A stretch of 64,000 nt of DNA from assembly GCA_002304925.1 (NCBI GenBank), contig DBPT01000005.1, positions 118,193 to 182,192 of the forward strand, written 5' to 3'. Origin of the DNA: Prolixibacteraceae bacterium UBA1413. Its GTDB lineage: Bacteria > Bacteroidota > Bacteroidia > Bacteroidales > Prolixibacteraceae. A program made the translations under genes and the position numbers. The notes beneath the pieces are model-generated. The model saw nothing but the letters and a program-made list of their open reading frames with translations. It was not told where the DNA came from and searched no databases. This document shows positions 54,399 through 63,852 of the stretch, piece by piece; the stretch's first letter is position 1, and every line of letters begins with the position of its first letter.

Positions 54399-57300
54399 TT
54401 AGCGATGCACGAACATCTTACCGGTTTTGGCAGCCAGTTGACCGCTTTCGGAGCGGATGGTAATCCGGTAAAGATAAATTCCGCTGCGAAGGCTGACATT
54501 TCGCTCTCCGGGGTTCCACCTCAGGGGGTTGGATACACTCCCCACGGAAGAAACGTTGGTCTGGAATGCATCGATACGTGTTCCCGTTACGTCAAAAATT
54601 TCAACCAGCGTTTTGAACACGGCATCAGGCTGGTTGTGCGTGAATGAAAAATCGGTATACTGAACCACGGGATTTGGAGAATTCCTGATTTCGTCAATGT
54701 AAAAATCACCGGTCACCCTGAAATTCACGATGGCTTCAGAGGAATTATTCGCCACGTCCCAAACCTTGAGGCGAAGGGTATGTTTGCCCCAGGCCAGATT
54801 ACGGAGGGGAAACTGGATGATTCCGCGGGTGTAATCGTCCTTGGCAGCTTTGTAATATTCATTTAAAATCAATACATCGGAATAATTGTCATCAAGAATT
54901 GCAGTGATGTCGTGACCAACCCCCGTACCCACGGTGCTTATGCCGTTCTCATCCGACACTTCCGCGATCAGCAGGGGGTTTTGGCTGGTTTCGTCACCAT
55001 CTTTAAAAGAAACGTCGTCGAGGTACAGCTTAATTTCAGGTCCACGGGTGTCAGTCACCTGATCTCCTGCGGACCCCCCGATGACAAAATTCTCAAAGGC
55101 CCCATGAGCGTCTGTTTCGCCATTCTGTGCATAGTAAAGGATCTTTCCGTAACCCAGATTATAAGAGATGTCTTTGGGAATGACGAAGCTGAATTCAAAA
55201 TCACCTCCCGTGACTGTGGCTTCACCTTTGTAAATTACGCTGTTCTGAAGCTTGTAGGAGAAAGGTGTGGCACCCGCATTTCCGAGTGTTTTCCGGGTAG
55301 CGGCCTTGTCGTATACGACCGCGGTAACCTGCCCATTAAAACCAATAAGTTTTTCCCCGGAATGGTCATTGATCTCCCCGGCAACCGTCACTTTTGTCAG
55401 GGCTTTCAAGGTGTCGGTTACCAATTCGGCATCCTTCTGATTGACGCTCCGGGTCACCACCCGGTGTTTCGGATAGGAAAGCCGGAGCGCGGGATCGGCC
55501 AAAAGGGAGAAATTACGCTTGTTCAACGTGTTCAGGGTGTTAATCTTTGCCAGCCGCATGATGTCACCCATCCTGAAATTCTCCCCGTTTTCATCTTTCT
55601 CAAAAGCATATTGGTAGAAATTCTTGCTTAGCAGGTAGTTGGAATAGGCAAAGACGACCCGGGTGGTGGAGAACAAACCGATGCCGCCTCCGTTGGGGTT
55701 GAGCAGGATATATTCTCCGGCAGAAGTTTCATTGGCATCGAAGCGGCTGAATTCACAGGTTGCCGTAACAAAGATCGGCAGGTTGTTTTTGTTGGACCAG
55801 GAATTGATATTGGAAACGTCAAGCACCCTTTCGTCTGCCAGAAAACGCGCATTGGCATGGCCCACGTAATTCAGAATCAAAACCCCGTTTTTCACCTGTT
55901 GGTTGATGGCATCCACAACTCCAGGATAGCGCTTGCCTCCCGGCGTGGTTTCCTGCTTCCAGGCATCGAAATAGATTTTTTCAGTCTGGAACTCCCGGTG
56001 AAAAGCATTCACCTGAAGAGCCAGGGCTTCGGAATCGGACATGTGGAGGTTTCCGTCTCCATCATCCCCGATAAAGCATAAGTTGGTTCTCCAGATCCCC
56101 ATGGATGCGGGAGAATAGTAATTCAATATCTTTTCGGTAACAATTCCGGCTTCATAAGTCGAAGAAACCGGCAGCCTGCCAATTCCCAGGTCCACCTGTC
56201 CGTTGTAAACACTCTCCCCTGCCCCGAGAATCACAAAATAGTCGTCAGAAACAAAGGAGGACGTCGGCACCAATGAATTATCGGATTGAAAGGTGGGGAT
56301 AAAAGCCCTGTTTGCTGCCGTCAGGTTTCTGTTGTCAAAACTGCCGTCACCGAAAAGGAGCACATATCTGATTTTTTTACTCCGGTCGTACAGCATTCTA
56401 ATAAAATTGCGTAAGGCGGAAGCATCCGGACTTCCGGAACCGAATTCGTTGTACACCTGGGAAGTGGTAACCACCGCCACATCCATTCCGTCGGTGGTCC
56501 GGTGAAAATCGGCTACCTTGTGTGCCGAGGATAAAAAGTCGGGATGGGAGATGACAAGCAGTTCGGGAGTCGGGAGTGCATGCAGGTTCTGGTTGGGGAC
56601 CTCTCCCACGAAAAGCGGTTCCGGAAAGTTCCCGGTGGGCTTAAAAGCCAGGTATTCCCTAAGCTGGCCGGTAGACCGGGTAAACACCAGCTGGCTTCCC
56701 TGCAGCGCTGCCGGAATTTCAAAAGGTTCCGCAGGAAGGGTGATATCCAGCACTTTCATTCCTGTTGTGCCATTTTCGATAAGGAAGCGTCCGGTATTAC
56801 CGGCGCCAAGGTGTTGCGTGTCCCTGAAAAAGAGCTCATCCCCGCTCATCTTCAACGCACGGCGCCAGTTGACGGTGATGTGGTCGAGCCACGCTTCAGA
56901 AAGCGTATTGGCGGCGGAATAGCTCATGGATATCTCCACGGAAGAAGAGGATAAATTAACCATATAAACCCTGACCCTGTCATCGGCATACATGGAGGTT
57001 TCATTATCCATGCTTACCCCACTGAACTGAAGCGGGTCCTGCTTCACCTTGTTAATCGTCACCTCAAGAGAAGAGAGCAACTGGGAACGCCCGGCCCCTT
57101 TGATCAGAATTTTTGCCGGTATACCGGGAACCGGATCTTCACAGGTCAGGGAAAATGCACGAACACTGAAGCGGCTGAACTTCTCGCCATACCAGTGTTG
57201 TCCCGACTCGATCAGATTGTACTGCTCCGTTTCATGGCTGGTGAAATCATCAAAAGAAGTGACATCATGCGTCGCAGGAAGATCTGCCGGGGGGGCTGTC

Positions 57301-57767
57301 TCCACCGTGTAAGCCGAATTTCCGGCATCGCTCAGGAAATAAAAACAATCCACGGAATAGGGATTTACCGTATGTTTGAAAACCGACGCCGAACCATTCC
57401 ATTTCCATTCCGTTACCCCCATGGAGAGGAAAAAAAGACAATCCTTTCCCGAACCATCGCGTCCATGCCAGCTGCGATTCTTCGTCAGATCATCAACGGG
57501 GATCTCATCGAGCAACTCCGTTAATTTGTATCCTCCGTTGCCATATACATTGACTGCCTCAGGCCTGGCAAATCCCCATGATTTTAGTTTGTCATAAGGA
57601 ATTTTGTGAATTCCCTTCCCGGTGGTTTTAACTTTTACCCATTTGCCGTCACTCAGAACAGAATTACCCTTCCATTCAATGAAAGATCCCCTGCTTTCCG
57701 CACCTTCCGCCCGAAAACAGGATATTCCCATAAACAAAACCAAAAGTAAAAATCTGTACATTGGCAT
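54399..57767 (-). CDS. porU: Type IX secretion system sortase PorU (gingipain-like C25 peptidase)
   Basis: Cell-surface transpeptidase that removes the C-terminal signal of T9SS cargo and attaches cargo to A-LPS. It has 1,122 residues from the ATG at 57767; the next ATG (57761) is also possible. A signal peptide (about 1-22) is followed by a beta-rich N-terminal region and the C25 peptidase domain (about 395-760) with catalytic His637 in NYVGHANARFLADERVL and catalytic Cys671 in TATCEFSRFD. Ig-like domains follow, and a C-terminal T9SS-type sorting domain (about 1,040-1,122) ends in GKMFVHR. It is divergent from gldJ, as in other T9SS-bearing Bacteroidota. Confidence 0.95.
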   Translation of the reverse strand: MPMYRFLLLVLFMGISCFRAEGAESRGSFIEWKGNSVLSDGKWVKVKTTGKGIHKIPYDKLKSWGFARPEAVNVYGNGGYKLTELLDEIPVDDLTKNRSWHGRDGSGKDCLFFLSMGVTEWKWNGSASVFKHTVNPYSVDCFYFLSDAGNSAYTVETAPPADLPATHDVTSFDDFTSHETEQYNLIESGQHWYGEKFSRFSVRAFSLTCEDPVPGIPAKILIKGAGRSQLLSSLEVTINKVKQDPLQFSGVSMDNETSMYADDRVRVYMVNLSSSSVEISMSYSAANTLSEAWLDHITVNWRRALKMSGDELFFRDTQHLGAGNTGRFLIENGTTGMKVLDITLPAEPFEIPAALQGSQLVFTRSTGQLREYLAFKPTGNFPEPLFVGEVPNQNLHALPTPELLVISHPDFLSSAHKVADFHRTTDGMDVAVVTTSQVYNEFGSGSPDASALRNFIRMLYDRSKKIRYVLLFGDGSFDNRNLTAANRAFIPTFQSDNSLVPTSSFVSDDYFVILGAGESVYNGQVDLGIGRLPVSSTYEAGIVTEKILNYYSPASMGIWRTNLCFIGDDGDGNLHMSDSEALALQVNAFHREFQTEKIYFDAWKQETTPGGKRYPGVVDAINQQVKNGVLILNYVGHANARFLADERVLDVSNINSWSNKNNLPIFVTATCEFSRFDANETSAGEYILLNPNGGGIGLFSTTRVVFAYSNYLLSKNFYQYAFEKDENGENFRMGDIMRLAKINTLNTLNKRNFSLLADPALRLSYPKHRVVTRSVNQKDAELVTDTLKALTKVTVAGEINDHSGEKLIGFNGQVTAVVYDKAATRKTLGNAGATPFSYKLQNSVIYKGEATVTGGDFEFSFVIPKDISYNLGYGKILYYAQNGETDAHGAFENFVIGGSAGDQVTDTRGPEIKLYLDDVSFKDGDETSQNPLLIAEVSDENGISTVGTGVGHDITAILDDNYSDVLILNEYYKAAKDDYTRGIIQFPLRNLAWGKHTLRLKVWDVANNSSEAIVNFRVTGDFYIDEIRNSPNPVVQYTDFSFTHNQPDAVFKTLVEIFDVTGTRIDAFQTNVSSVGSVSNPLRWNPGERNVSLRSGIYLYRITIRSESGQLAAKTGKMFVHR

Positions 57768-57844
57768 CAAATATCAGCTAGCAAACGGAAATTCACAACG
57801 AATATTGCCGGAACTTCATCCGTAATTACCAGGTAAAATTACCG

Positions 57845-57852
57845 CAAAAATA
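57845..57852 (-). promoter_or_regulatory. Candidate -7 promoter element of porU
   Basis: Minus-strand TATTTTTG matches TAnnTTTG exactly and lies 77 bases upstream of the porU ATG within the 209-base divergent region shared with gldJ. Confidence 0.5.
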
Positions 57853-57918
57853 AAAGTTATCGGGAGGATATCCATGAAATAATCCACATCATGAACAATA
57901 TTGAACGACCCAAATAGT

Positions 57919-57926
57919 TATATTTG
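57919..57926 (+). promoter_or_regulatory. Candidate -7 promoter element of gldJ
   Basis: TATATTTG matches TAnnTTTG exactly, 50 bases upstream of the gldJ ATG. A TTG at 57901-57903 gives a 15-base spacer, shorter than the usual 19-20. Confidence 0.55.
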
Positions 57927-57976
57927 TGACGAAATTAGCATTGATTTAATTGATCATTCAAAAATTTATTTTAAAT

Positions 57977-59404
57977 ATGAAGTTTAGAATACTGGTTCTG
58001 CTCCTATTGGCTGCAGGAATAATGGGTTGTTCGAAGAATACCGGCAAATCGCGTACCACCGGCTGGGCTTACAATGATCCTGAAACAGGCAACATACCCT
58101 ATATTTCAGGATATGAGCAAAAGGCGGGCCCCGGGTTGATTTTCATTGAAGGGGGTACCTTTACCATGGGAAGGGTGGAGGAAGATGTCATGTCAAAATG
58201 GGACAATACTCCGAGGAGGGTGACGGTTGCCTCTTTTTATATGGATGAGACGGAGGTCTCCAACCAGGATTACCGGGAATATGTATACTGGATTGAACGG
58301 GTATATCCTACGGACCGGGCCAAGAAGGAGTCTGTTTTACCCGACACGCTGACGTGGCGTAAGGAACTTGCCTATAACGAGCCTTACATTCAGAATTATT
58401 TCAGGCATCCTGCCTATGCCGATTATCCCGTTGTCGGGGTGAGCTGGATTCAGGCCAATGCATACTGTGCCTGGCGTACCGACCGGGTGAATGAGCAGAT
58501 TTTGGTCAGCAAGGGCATCCTGACCCACGATCCGGGGCAGAGCGGCCAGAACGTTTTTACCACTGACACATATCTGGCCGGGCTATATCAGGGCACTGCT
58601 GGTAAGAAACCCCAGAAACTTTCCGACGGCACCGCTCGAAGCGTCCGTTGGGAAGACGGAATCCTTCTTCCTACCTACCGCCTCCCCACTGAGGCGGAAT
58701 GGGAATATGCCGCCCTGGGACTGATCGGGAATGCTGACAATGAATTGCTTACCGACAGAAAAATGTTTCCGTGGAACGGAACCTACCTGCGCGAGGCCAA
58801 CAAGAAAAACAAAGGACGGATGCTGGCCAATTTCACCAGAGGAAGAGGTGACCTCATGGGGATGGCCGGAGCGCTGAATGACAGGGCTGACATTGCCTCA
58901 ACCATCAAATCCTATGAACCCAACGATTACGGCCTTTACTGCATGGCAGGAAATGTAAACGAATGGGTATATGACGTCTACCGCCCCCTCTCCAACCGGG
59001 ATGTTGCCGAATTCCAGCCTTTCCGCGGAAATATCTTCACCGTGCCCTCCAAGGATGCTGACGGCAGCGTGATACGCGATGAATATGGCGTAATGCGACT
59101 GGATACCCTGGCTGATTTCAGAAACTTCAAAGACGGAGATCCCAACTCGCAAATCATCGAGGGGAACCAATGGACAGATTTCAGCAACAACAGGACCGAG
59201 GACATGTATATCCAGGATGACCGCCAGGGATCCTTCTCTTCCTTGATGGGGGACGATGTCCGTGTCTATAAGGGAGGCTCCTGGAAAGACCGCCCTTACT
59301 GGCTGACACCCGGCACACGCCGGTACCTCCAGGAAACCAAATCCCAGAATGACCTGGGGTTCCGTTGCGCCATGACCCGCGTGGGTAGCCCCGGTGGATT
59401 CTGA
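57977..59404 (+). CDS. gldJ: Gliding motility/T9SS lipoprotein GldJ
   Basis: Outer-membrane lipoprotein with a formylglycine-generating-enzyme (sulfatase-modifying factor) fold, needed for gliding and T9SS stability in Flavobacterium. It has 475 residues from the ATG at 57977; the TTG further upstream is rejected because MKFRILVLLLL starts a good signal peptide ending at lipobox IMGC (Cys18). FGE-like motifs are FIEGGTFTMGRVEEDV, YMDETEVSNQDYREYVYW, VVGVSWIQANAYCAW, YRLPTEAEWEYAALG, YCMAGNVNEWVYDVYRP and LGFRCAM. The catalytic cysteines of true FGE are not evident. Its divergence from porU supports the assignment over the related GldK. Confidence 0.92.
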   Translation: MKFRILVLLLLAAGIMGCSKNTGKSRTTGWAYNDPETGNIPYISGYEQKAGPGLIFIEGGTFTMGRVEEDVMSKWDNTPRRVTVASFYMDETEVSNQDYREYVYWIERVYPTDRAKKESVLPDTLTWRKELAYNEPYIQNYFRHPAYADYPVVGVSWIQANAYCAWRTDRVNEQILVSKGILTHDPGQSGQNVFTTDTYLAGLYQGTAGKKPQKLSDGTARSVRWEDGILLPTYRLPTEAEWEYAALGLIGNADNELLTDRKMFPWNGTYLREANKKNKGRMLANFTRGRGDLMGMAGALNDRADIASTIKSYEPNDYGLYCMAGNVNEWVYDVYRPLSNRDVAEFQPFRGNIFTVPSKDADGSVIRDEYGVMRLDTLADFRNFKDGDPNSQIIEGNQWTDFSNNRTEDMYIQDDRQGSFSSLMGDDVRVYKGGSWKDRPYWLTPGTRRYLQETKSQNDLGFRCAMTRVGSPGGF

Positions 59405-59525
59405 TCCGTTAAGGAACCGGAATCCCCACCGCCGAGCAGCCGGGAAATGCATTCACCGGAATTCAACGAAGCAGACATTAAGACAGTAACACGCATGTTC
59501 TTTAGGACCCGGTCCTGAAGTATAT

Positions 59526-62500
59526 CTACTGTTTTTTTAACCTGATCAGGGTAAATGACCAAGCCGGGAGCTCAACGGAAAAGAAAGGTGCGGCGTTTAT
59601 TTCTGTGGTTTCCGGCCTAAGATCCCTGTCTCCGGGCATTCCGGCAAGTACGGTTTTTTCACCTGACGGAAGTAAGTCTGACATCCCTTCGGTCTTTACT
59701 TGCATGGATACGGTCACAGGGAGTAAGTTGACCAGTTTGACCACCAGGTCACCCTTCCTGTCAGTCACCACAGAACAGGCGATCCTCCTGGCAACTGATT
59801 CTTGCCGGGATTCAACTGCCAGGGTGTTCTGCACCCAGGCATGGCCAGAATTCAGGCTGAAAAGTTGCTGTACGTGGTAGTTGACGGTGGGCTTTACCTC
59901 CGTATTGTTGAAATAGATCAGATCGGGATTCCACTGGGTGTGACCTTCTTTGGCCAGCATGGGGGCATAGGAGGCCAGCACGACCACGTCGCCATTGCGC
60001 TCCAAGGAAGTCATGTAAGCTGCCTCGGCCAATGCGTTGTAAAGGGTATTCCCCCAGGAGGCGTACTCTCCCAGGTAAACCTTTGATTTGTCGCGCCGGT
60101 AACCGTCATAAAAATCCTGGTTATGGATAAACCATCCGGGGGATTGATAGTAATGTTCGTCGACCACCGGGATGACCAACCGGTCCGCGATTTTCCACCC
60201 TTCCTCATAATCGGTGCCGCCTGAAAAGGGTCCCACGGTTCCGATCACGGTGATCTCCGGATGTTTTTCCCTGAGGGCATTATAAATCAATTCAAACCGT
60301 TCTTCAAAAGCGTCGCTGATAAGCTCTTCGTTGCCGATGCCCAGGTATTTAAGGCCGAAAGGTTCCGGGTGGCCGGCCACGGCACGCACCCTGCCCCACG
60401 GGGTGGTAGCCGCACCATTGGCAAATTCTGCCAGGTCGAGGACTTCCTGAACATAATCATCCATTTCTTCCATCGGAAGTGCCTGCTGTCCCCCGTCACG
60501 GGAATTCTGGCAGCTGACGGCTGCCGGAAGCACAGGCAGCGGTTCAGCGCCGATATCCTCACAAAACTGAAAAAATTCGAAAAATCCCAATCCGCCCGTC
60601 TGGTGGTAATTCCAGATGTTCCGCTGCCCTTTACGCTGTTCCACGGGACCTACCGTATTCTTCCAGCGGTACATGTTGCCCAGTCCGTCCCCGTGGACCA
60701 GGCAGCCCCCCGGGAACCTGACGAACCGGGGTTTCAGGGCGGCAATGGTCTCCGCCAGGTCGGCACGCAGGCCATTGGGCCTGTTCCGGAAGGTCTTCCG
60801 CGGGAAAAGGGAGACCATATCCACGGCCAGCGCGCCTTTGCCAGCAAAGAGAATCTCCAGCCGGGCATACGCGGCATCACCCGAGGAGATCAGTTCAACC
60901 GTATGTTTCTTCCACTGGCCGGTGGTCTTGCCGGTCTTTGCCTCTGCTAATACTTCTCCGTTGTCCCCCGACAGCCTGACTGCTATTTTTCCCGGTTTTC
61001 CGGAGATTAGCCGGGCAAACAGCGAAAAATCGTACCGTTCCCCCTTTTTCAGCACAATTCCATCAAACCCGCCGTTCGACAATCCGGTCATCCTGCCTTT
61101 GCGGGAATTGGTGAGCAAGGCATACCGGGGATTGTTGGCATGGAGCGGGTGATCGTCGGCGACAACGAAAGAAGACTCCGCCTCACCCGAAGGAGGCGGA
61201 CCCCCAGCGGAAGGACCCGGTTCTTCTTCCGTGATCATTCGCCAGCTGTGTTTGGGATTCCAGGCGGAGTCGCGTCCTGCCAGATCTTCAGGGGAATATT
61301 CAAAGGAGCGGTTCTGCACCAACTCGGCATACAAACCTCCATCGGCGGCATAGTTGATATCTTCAAAGAAAATACCGAAGAGCTCCTCGCTGATGGGTCT
61401 GCTGTGCCTTGCATCGATGGCAAGTGCAGCCCTGACGGGTTCTTCCGGGAAGAGCAGCACATAGGTGGGGCGGTTCCTGTCGGCGGTGATCCATCCTTCG
61501 CTGTTCAACTCCAGTTCCACCACCTGGATGGAGGTGCGCCGCTGCTCATAGCCGTCTTTGGCGCGATCTTCCCCGATTCGCCCCGGATGGGTGAAATAGT
61601 AAAGGTAGAGGCGGTCATTGCTGATCACCACGTTGGCATGAAGGGCATTGGGGACGTCATCGGTTCCCGTGCCGGTTCCGTAACCCAGGAGAGGATCCCC
61701 CGGCTGCCTCTCCCACGCCTTCCCATCCTGTGAACGGAATACCTGCTGTCCTTTCCAGGTGTCGAGGAGCATCCAGTAATTCCCTTTCCAGAGAAAAACG
61801 GCAGGTCCTTCGCCGCTGATTCGCATTACCTCCACGGGATCGGACCAGTTATAAAGGTCGCGGCTTTCCGTCATGCCGATATGGGAATAGCCGTTCTGCC
61901 CCTTGTAATACATCCGCCAGGTACCATCGGCCATGCGCAGGATATCGGCATCGATCACCCGGACACCCAGGTTTTCAAGCCGGCTCTCATATTTCCATGT
62001 ACGGAGGTCATTGCTGGTCAGGTGGGCGATAAATCCTGGCAAACCCCACTTCACATCGATCCCGGGCTGTATGCTCAGGTACATGTGCCACTTCCCGTCG
62101 TCGCCCTTCACCACATCGGGAGCCCAGAAGGTAGCCGAATCACCGCCGCATGATACAGGGAGATCGGGGAATTCCGCGGTTCCCGCATAGCTCCAGTTTG
62201 CCCCGTCGGCCGACTCGGCAATGCCCACCGGGGTGCCGAAGACCCAGCTAACACCCGGCAATCCCTCCACATTGGCCCGCCGGTTGGTATAAAACATCCA
62301 CCACTTGTCCGCATGAGGGTTCCACACCACCATGGGATCGGCAGCGCCGTCATAGACAGGATCTCGGTAAACCGGTTTCGGGGCCAGCACCCCCTCGCGG
62401 CCGCTGTTCTCCCGTTCACGGACGGCAGCCCGCTCAGCCTCCTTAATGAGGGCATCTGCCATTTTGCGGGGCACCCTGGCAATCGACCCGTGTTTGGCAC

Positions 62501-63452
62501 CGGAAGGCATCGAAATCAGGGACGTCGCATCTTCAAAAGTAACAAAGTCACGGGTCCGAAGGGCTTCGTAAAAATGATCCCTGTACGCCTCAAAATAGAC
62601 CAGGTAACTGCTGTCGGGGAGGTGACAGATGGCAGGTCCCTCCACCCAGTTCCTCGTAATGGGTTTTTCACTGATCCGTTCATAGGGCCCTTCCGCATGA
62701 TCGCTGACGGCAACCAGGAGGTTTTTCTGCGGAACCGGCAACTCCCGCTCATCCTTGTAAATCATGATGTATCGTCCCCCCGCTTTCCGGATGGTGGCGT
62801 CAATCACGTTGTGCCCGGGGTCAAAGAAAAGCCTTGCAGGGGAAAAGGTCCTGAAATCTTTGGTGGTGGTGCAATACATCCGGTGATCATATTTGTATCC
62901 CGGCTCTGTTTTCCATTCCCCGTTCACCTTGATGGTACTTGCCCAGAAAATCACGAACTGCCCCTTTTCCTCATCCCAGATCATCTCAGGGGCCCAGATG
63001 TTGCGGGCCTCATATCCTTTCATCACTTTGATGTAGGATTGGCGGCTCCAGTGGATGAAATCGCGGGTTGAGGCATGGCCGATCACATCGGCGTCCCAGT
63101 TGATGGTCCAAAGGCAGTGCATTACCCCATCGGGGCCTTGCATGATGAAAGGATCCCGCATCTTCTTTTCCGTACTCCATGATCCGTAATCCGATTTCAG
63201 GAAACTGTGCTCGGGACCAATGGCCGTCCACCGGTAGCCATCCTCACTCCAGGCAAAATGAAGCCCGTTGCGGTTGTTGTTTTTCCCGGTGAAATAAGAA
63301 AAGAGATAAACCTCCTTTTCCGAAGGATCCTCCTGTGGGAATATAGCAGGGATTGCAGGATCTGATTTCTCCCCTGAAAATTTTTCCGGAGTACCGGCCG
63401 ACAGGGAAAAGACGGACATCAGGAGGAAAAGAGAAGGCGTAAACTTGTGCAT
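59526..63452 (-). CDS. Trimodular arabinan-type glycosidase: GH43-like + GH43-like + GH51
   Basis: Secreted 1,308-residue enzyme. The start is taken as the ATG at 63452 (MHKFTPSLFLLMSVFSLSAG, a signal peptide); the frame extends further upstream without a sensible start. Residues about 25-350 form one five-bladed propeller module (FAWSEDGYRWTAI, MRDPFIMQGPDGV). Residues about 360-640 form a second (VYDGAADPMVVWNP, FWAPDVVKGDDGKWHMYLS, GPAVFLWKGNYWMLL). Residues about 675-1308 are a GH51-type alpha-L-arabinofuranosidase (LFGIFFEDINYAADGG, RFPGGCLVHGD, acid/base Glu1042 in GIGNEEL, nucleophile Glu1129 in YLGEYAS). The combination suggests removal of arabinose side chains. No T9SS tail is present. 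Confidence 0.88.
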   Translation of the reverse strand: MHKFTPSLFLLMSVFSLSAGTPEKFSGEKSDPAIPAIFPQEDPSEKEVYLFSYFTGKNNNRNGLHFAWSEDGYRWTAIGPEHSFLKSDYGSWSTEKKMRDPFIMQGPDGVMHCLWTINWDADVIGHASTRDFIHWSRQSYIKVMKGYEARNIWAPEMIWDEEKGQFVIFWASTIKVNGEWKTEPGYKYDHRMYCTTTKDFRTFSPARLFFDPGHNVIDATIRKAGGRYIMIYKDERELPVPQKNLLVAVSDHAEGPYERISEKPITRNWVEGPAICHLPDSSYLVYFEAYRDHFYEALRTRDFVTFEDATSLISMPSGAKHGSIARVPRKMADALIKEAERAAVRERENSGREGVLAPKPVYRDPVYDGAADPMVVWNPHADKWWMFYTNRRANVEGLPGVSWVFGTPVGIAESADGANWSYAGTAEFPDLPVSCGGDSATFWAPDVVKGDDGKWHMYLSIQPGIDVKWGLPGFIAHLTSNDLRTWKYESRLENLGVRVIDADILRMADGTWRMYYKGQNGYSHIGMTESRDLYNWSDPVEVMRISGEGPAVFLWKGNYWMLLDTWKGQQVFRSQDGKAWERQPGDPLLGYGTGTGTDDVPNALHANVVISNDRLYLYYFTHPGRIGEDRAKDGYEQRRTSIQVVELELNSEGWITADRNRPTYVLLFPEEPVRAALAIDARHSRPISEELFGIFFEDINYAADGGLYAELVQNRSFEYSPEDLAGRDSAWNPKHSWRMITEEEPGPSAGGPPPSGEAESSFVVADDHPLHANNPRYALLTNSRKGRMTGLSNGGFDGIVLKKGERYDFSLFARLISGKPGKIAVRLSGDNGEVLAEAKTGKTTGQWKKHTVELISSGDAAYARLEILFAGKGALAVDMVSLFPRKTFRNRPNGLRADLAETIAALKPRFVRFPGGCLVHGDGLGNMYRWKNTVGPVEQRKGQRNIWNYHQTGGLGFFEFFQFCEDIGAEPLPVLPAAVSCQNSRDGGQQALPMEEMDDYVQEVLDLAEFANGAATTPWGRVRAVAGHPEPFGLKYLGIGNEELISDAFEERFELIYNALREKHPEITVIGTVGPFSGGTDYEEGWKIADRLVIPVVDEHYYQSPGWFIHNQDFYDGYRRDKSKVYLGEYASWGNTLYNALAEAAYMTSLERNGDVVVLASYAPMLAKEGHTQWNPDLIYFNNTEVKPTVNYHVQQLFSLNSGHAWVQNTLAVESRQESVARRIACSVVTDRKGDLVVKLVNLLPVTVSMQVKTEGMSDLLPSGEKTVLAGMPGDRDLRPETTEINAAPFFSVELPAWSFTLIRLKKQ

Positions 63453-63477
63453 GTTGTTTTTTATTACAAGTTTACAA

Positions 63478-63497
63478 TTTTTCTTCCGGAAGAAAAA
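63478..63497. promoter_or_regulatory. Perfect 20-bp palindrome upstream of the GH43-GH51 gene
   Basis: TTTTTCTTCC followed by its exact reverse complement, centred 36 bases upstream of the ATG at 63452. On the gene strand it lies beside a near-consensus -7 element (TAAACTTG). It could be an operator or a leader hairpin; nothing in the window identifies a regulator. Confidence 0.45.
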
Positions 63498-63562
63498 CCA
63501 GGTGCCGGGAGGAGGAAGCGCCATAGAGATAATATCCGCGTTTGTCCGGAATTATCGGGGTG

Positions 63563-63584
63563 TGTAAGCAGAACTCTGTCCGGT
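63563..63584 (+). repeat. 22-bp direct repeat, copy 1
   Basis: TGTAA-GCA-GAACTCTGTCCGGT; repeated at 63639-63660 with three changes in the middle triplet. Resembles the end of an insertion sequence but no transposase is visible. Confidence 0.55.
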
Positions 63585-63638
63585 TAATACCTTTTCTGTT
63601 TCTGATTTGGAGATGATGAGGAAGCTTATTTTAGGGTC

Positions 63639-63660
63639 TGTAAATTGAACTCTGTCCGGT
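63639..63660 (+). repeat. 22-bp direct repeat, copy 2
   Basis: TGTAA-ATT-GAACTCTGTCCGGT, 76 bases after copy 1 in the same orientation, followed by a T-rich run. Confidence 0.55.
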
Positions 63661-63702
63661 CATTTTTTCTTTCATTTCAAATGTAACTTTTTTTCTCATA
63701 GA

Positions 63703-63824
63703 TTCAACTCTTAAAAGCTTTTTTGAACAGGATCAGGGTTCTGTCAAGGGCGGCGACCTTAGGAACCGTTTATATACCCTTGACAGATATCTGAGCCTGT
63801 CTACCTTTGCTTTTCAGAGTTGAA
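63703..63824. repeat. 122-bp imperfect palindrome with a single axis
   Basis: Three arm pairs share one axis of symmetry: 63703-63718 with 63809-63824 (TTCAACTCTTAAAAGC, 15 of 16 matched), 63728-63736 with 63791-63799 (CAGGATCAG, 8 of 9) and 63741-63750 with 63777-63786 (CTGTCAAGGG, 10 of 10). The 26-base centre is unpaired. It has no open frame and looks like a miniature inverted-repeat element or a large structured RNA. Confidence 0.7.
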
Positions 63825-63852
63825 GATTAAAGGCTGATTTCCATTCTGTCAC

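Noticed and set aside
59504..59516. AGGACC-C-GGTCCT palindrome as a terminator between gldJ and the GH43-GH51 gene
   Set aside because: The stem is only six bases with a one-base loop, and the T-run begins some 15 bases later; too weak to call.
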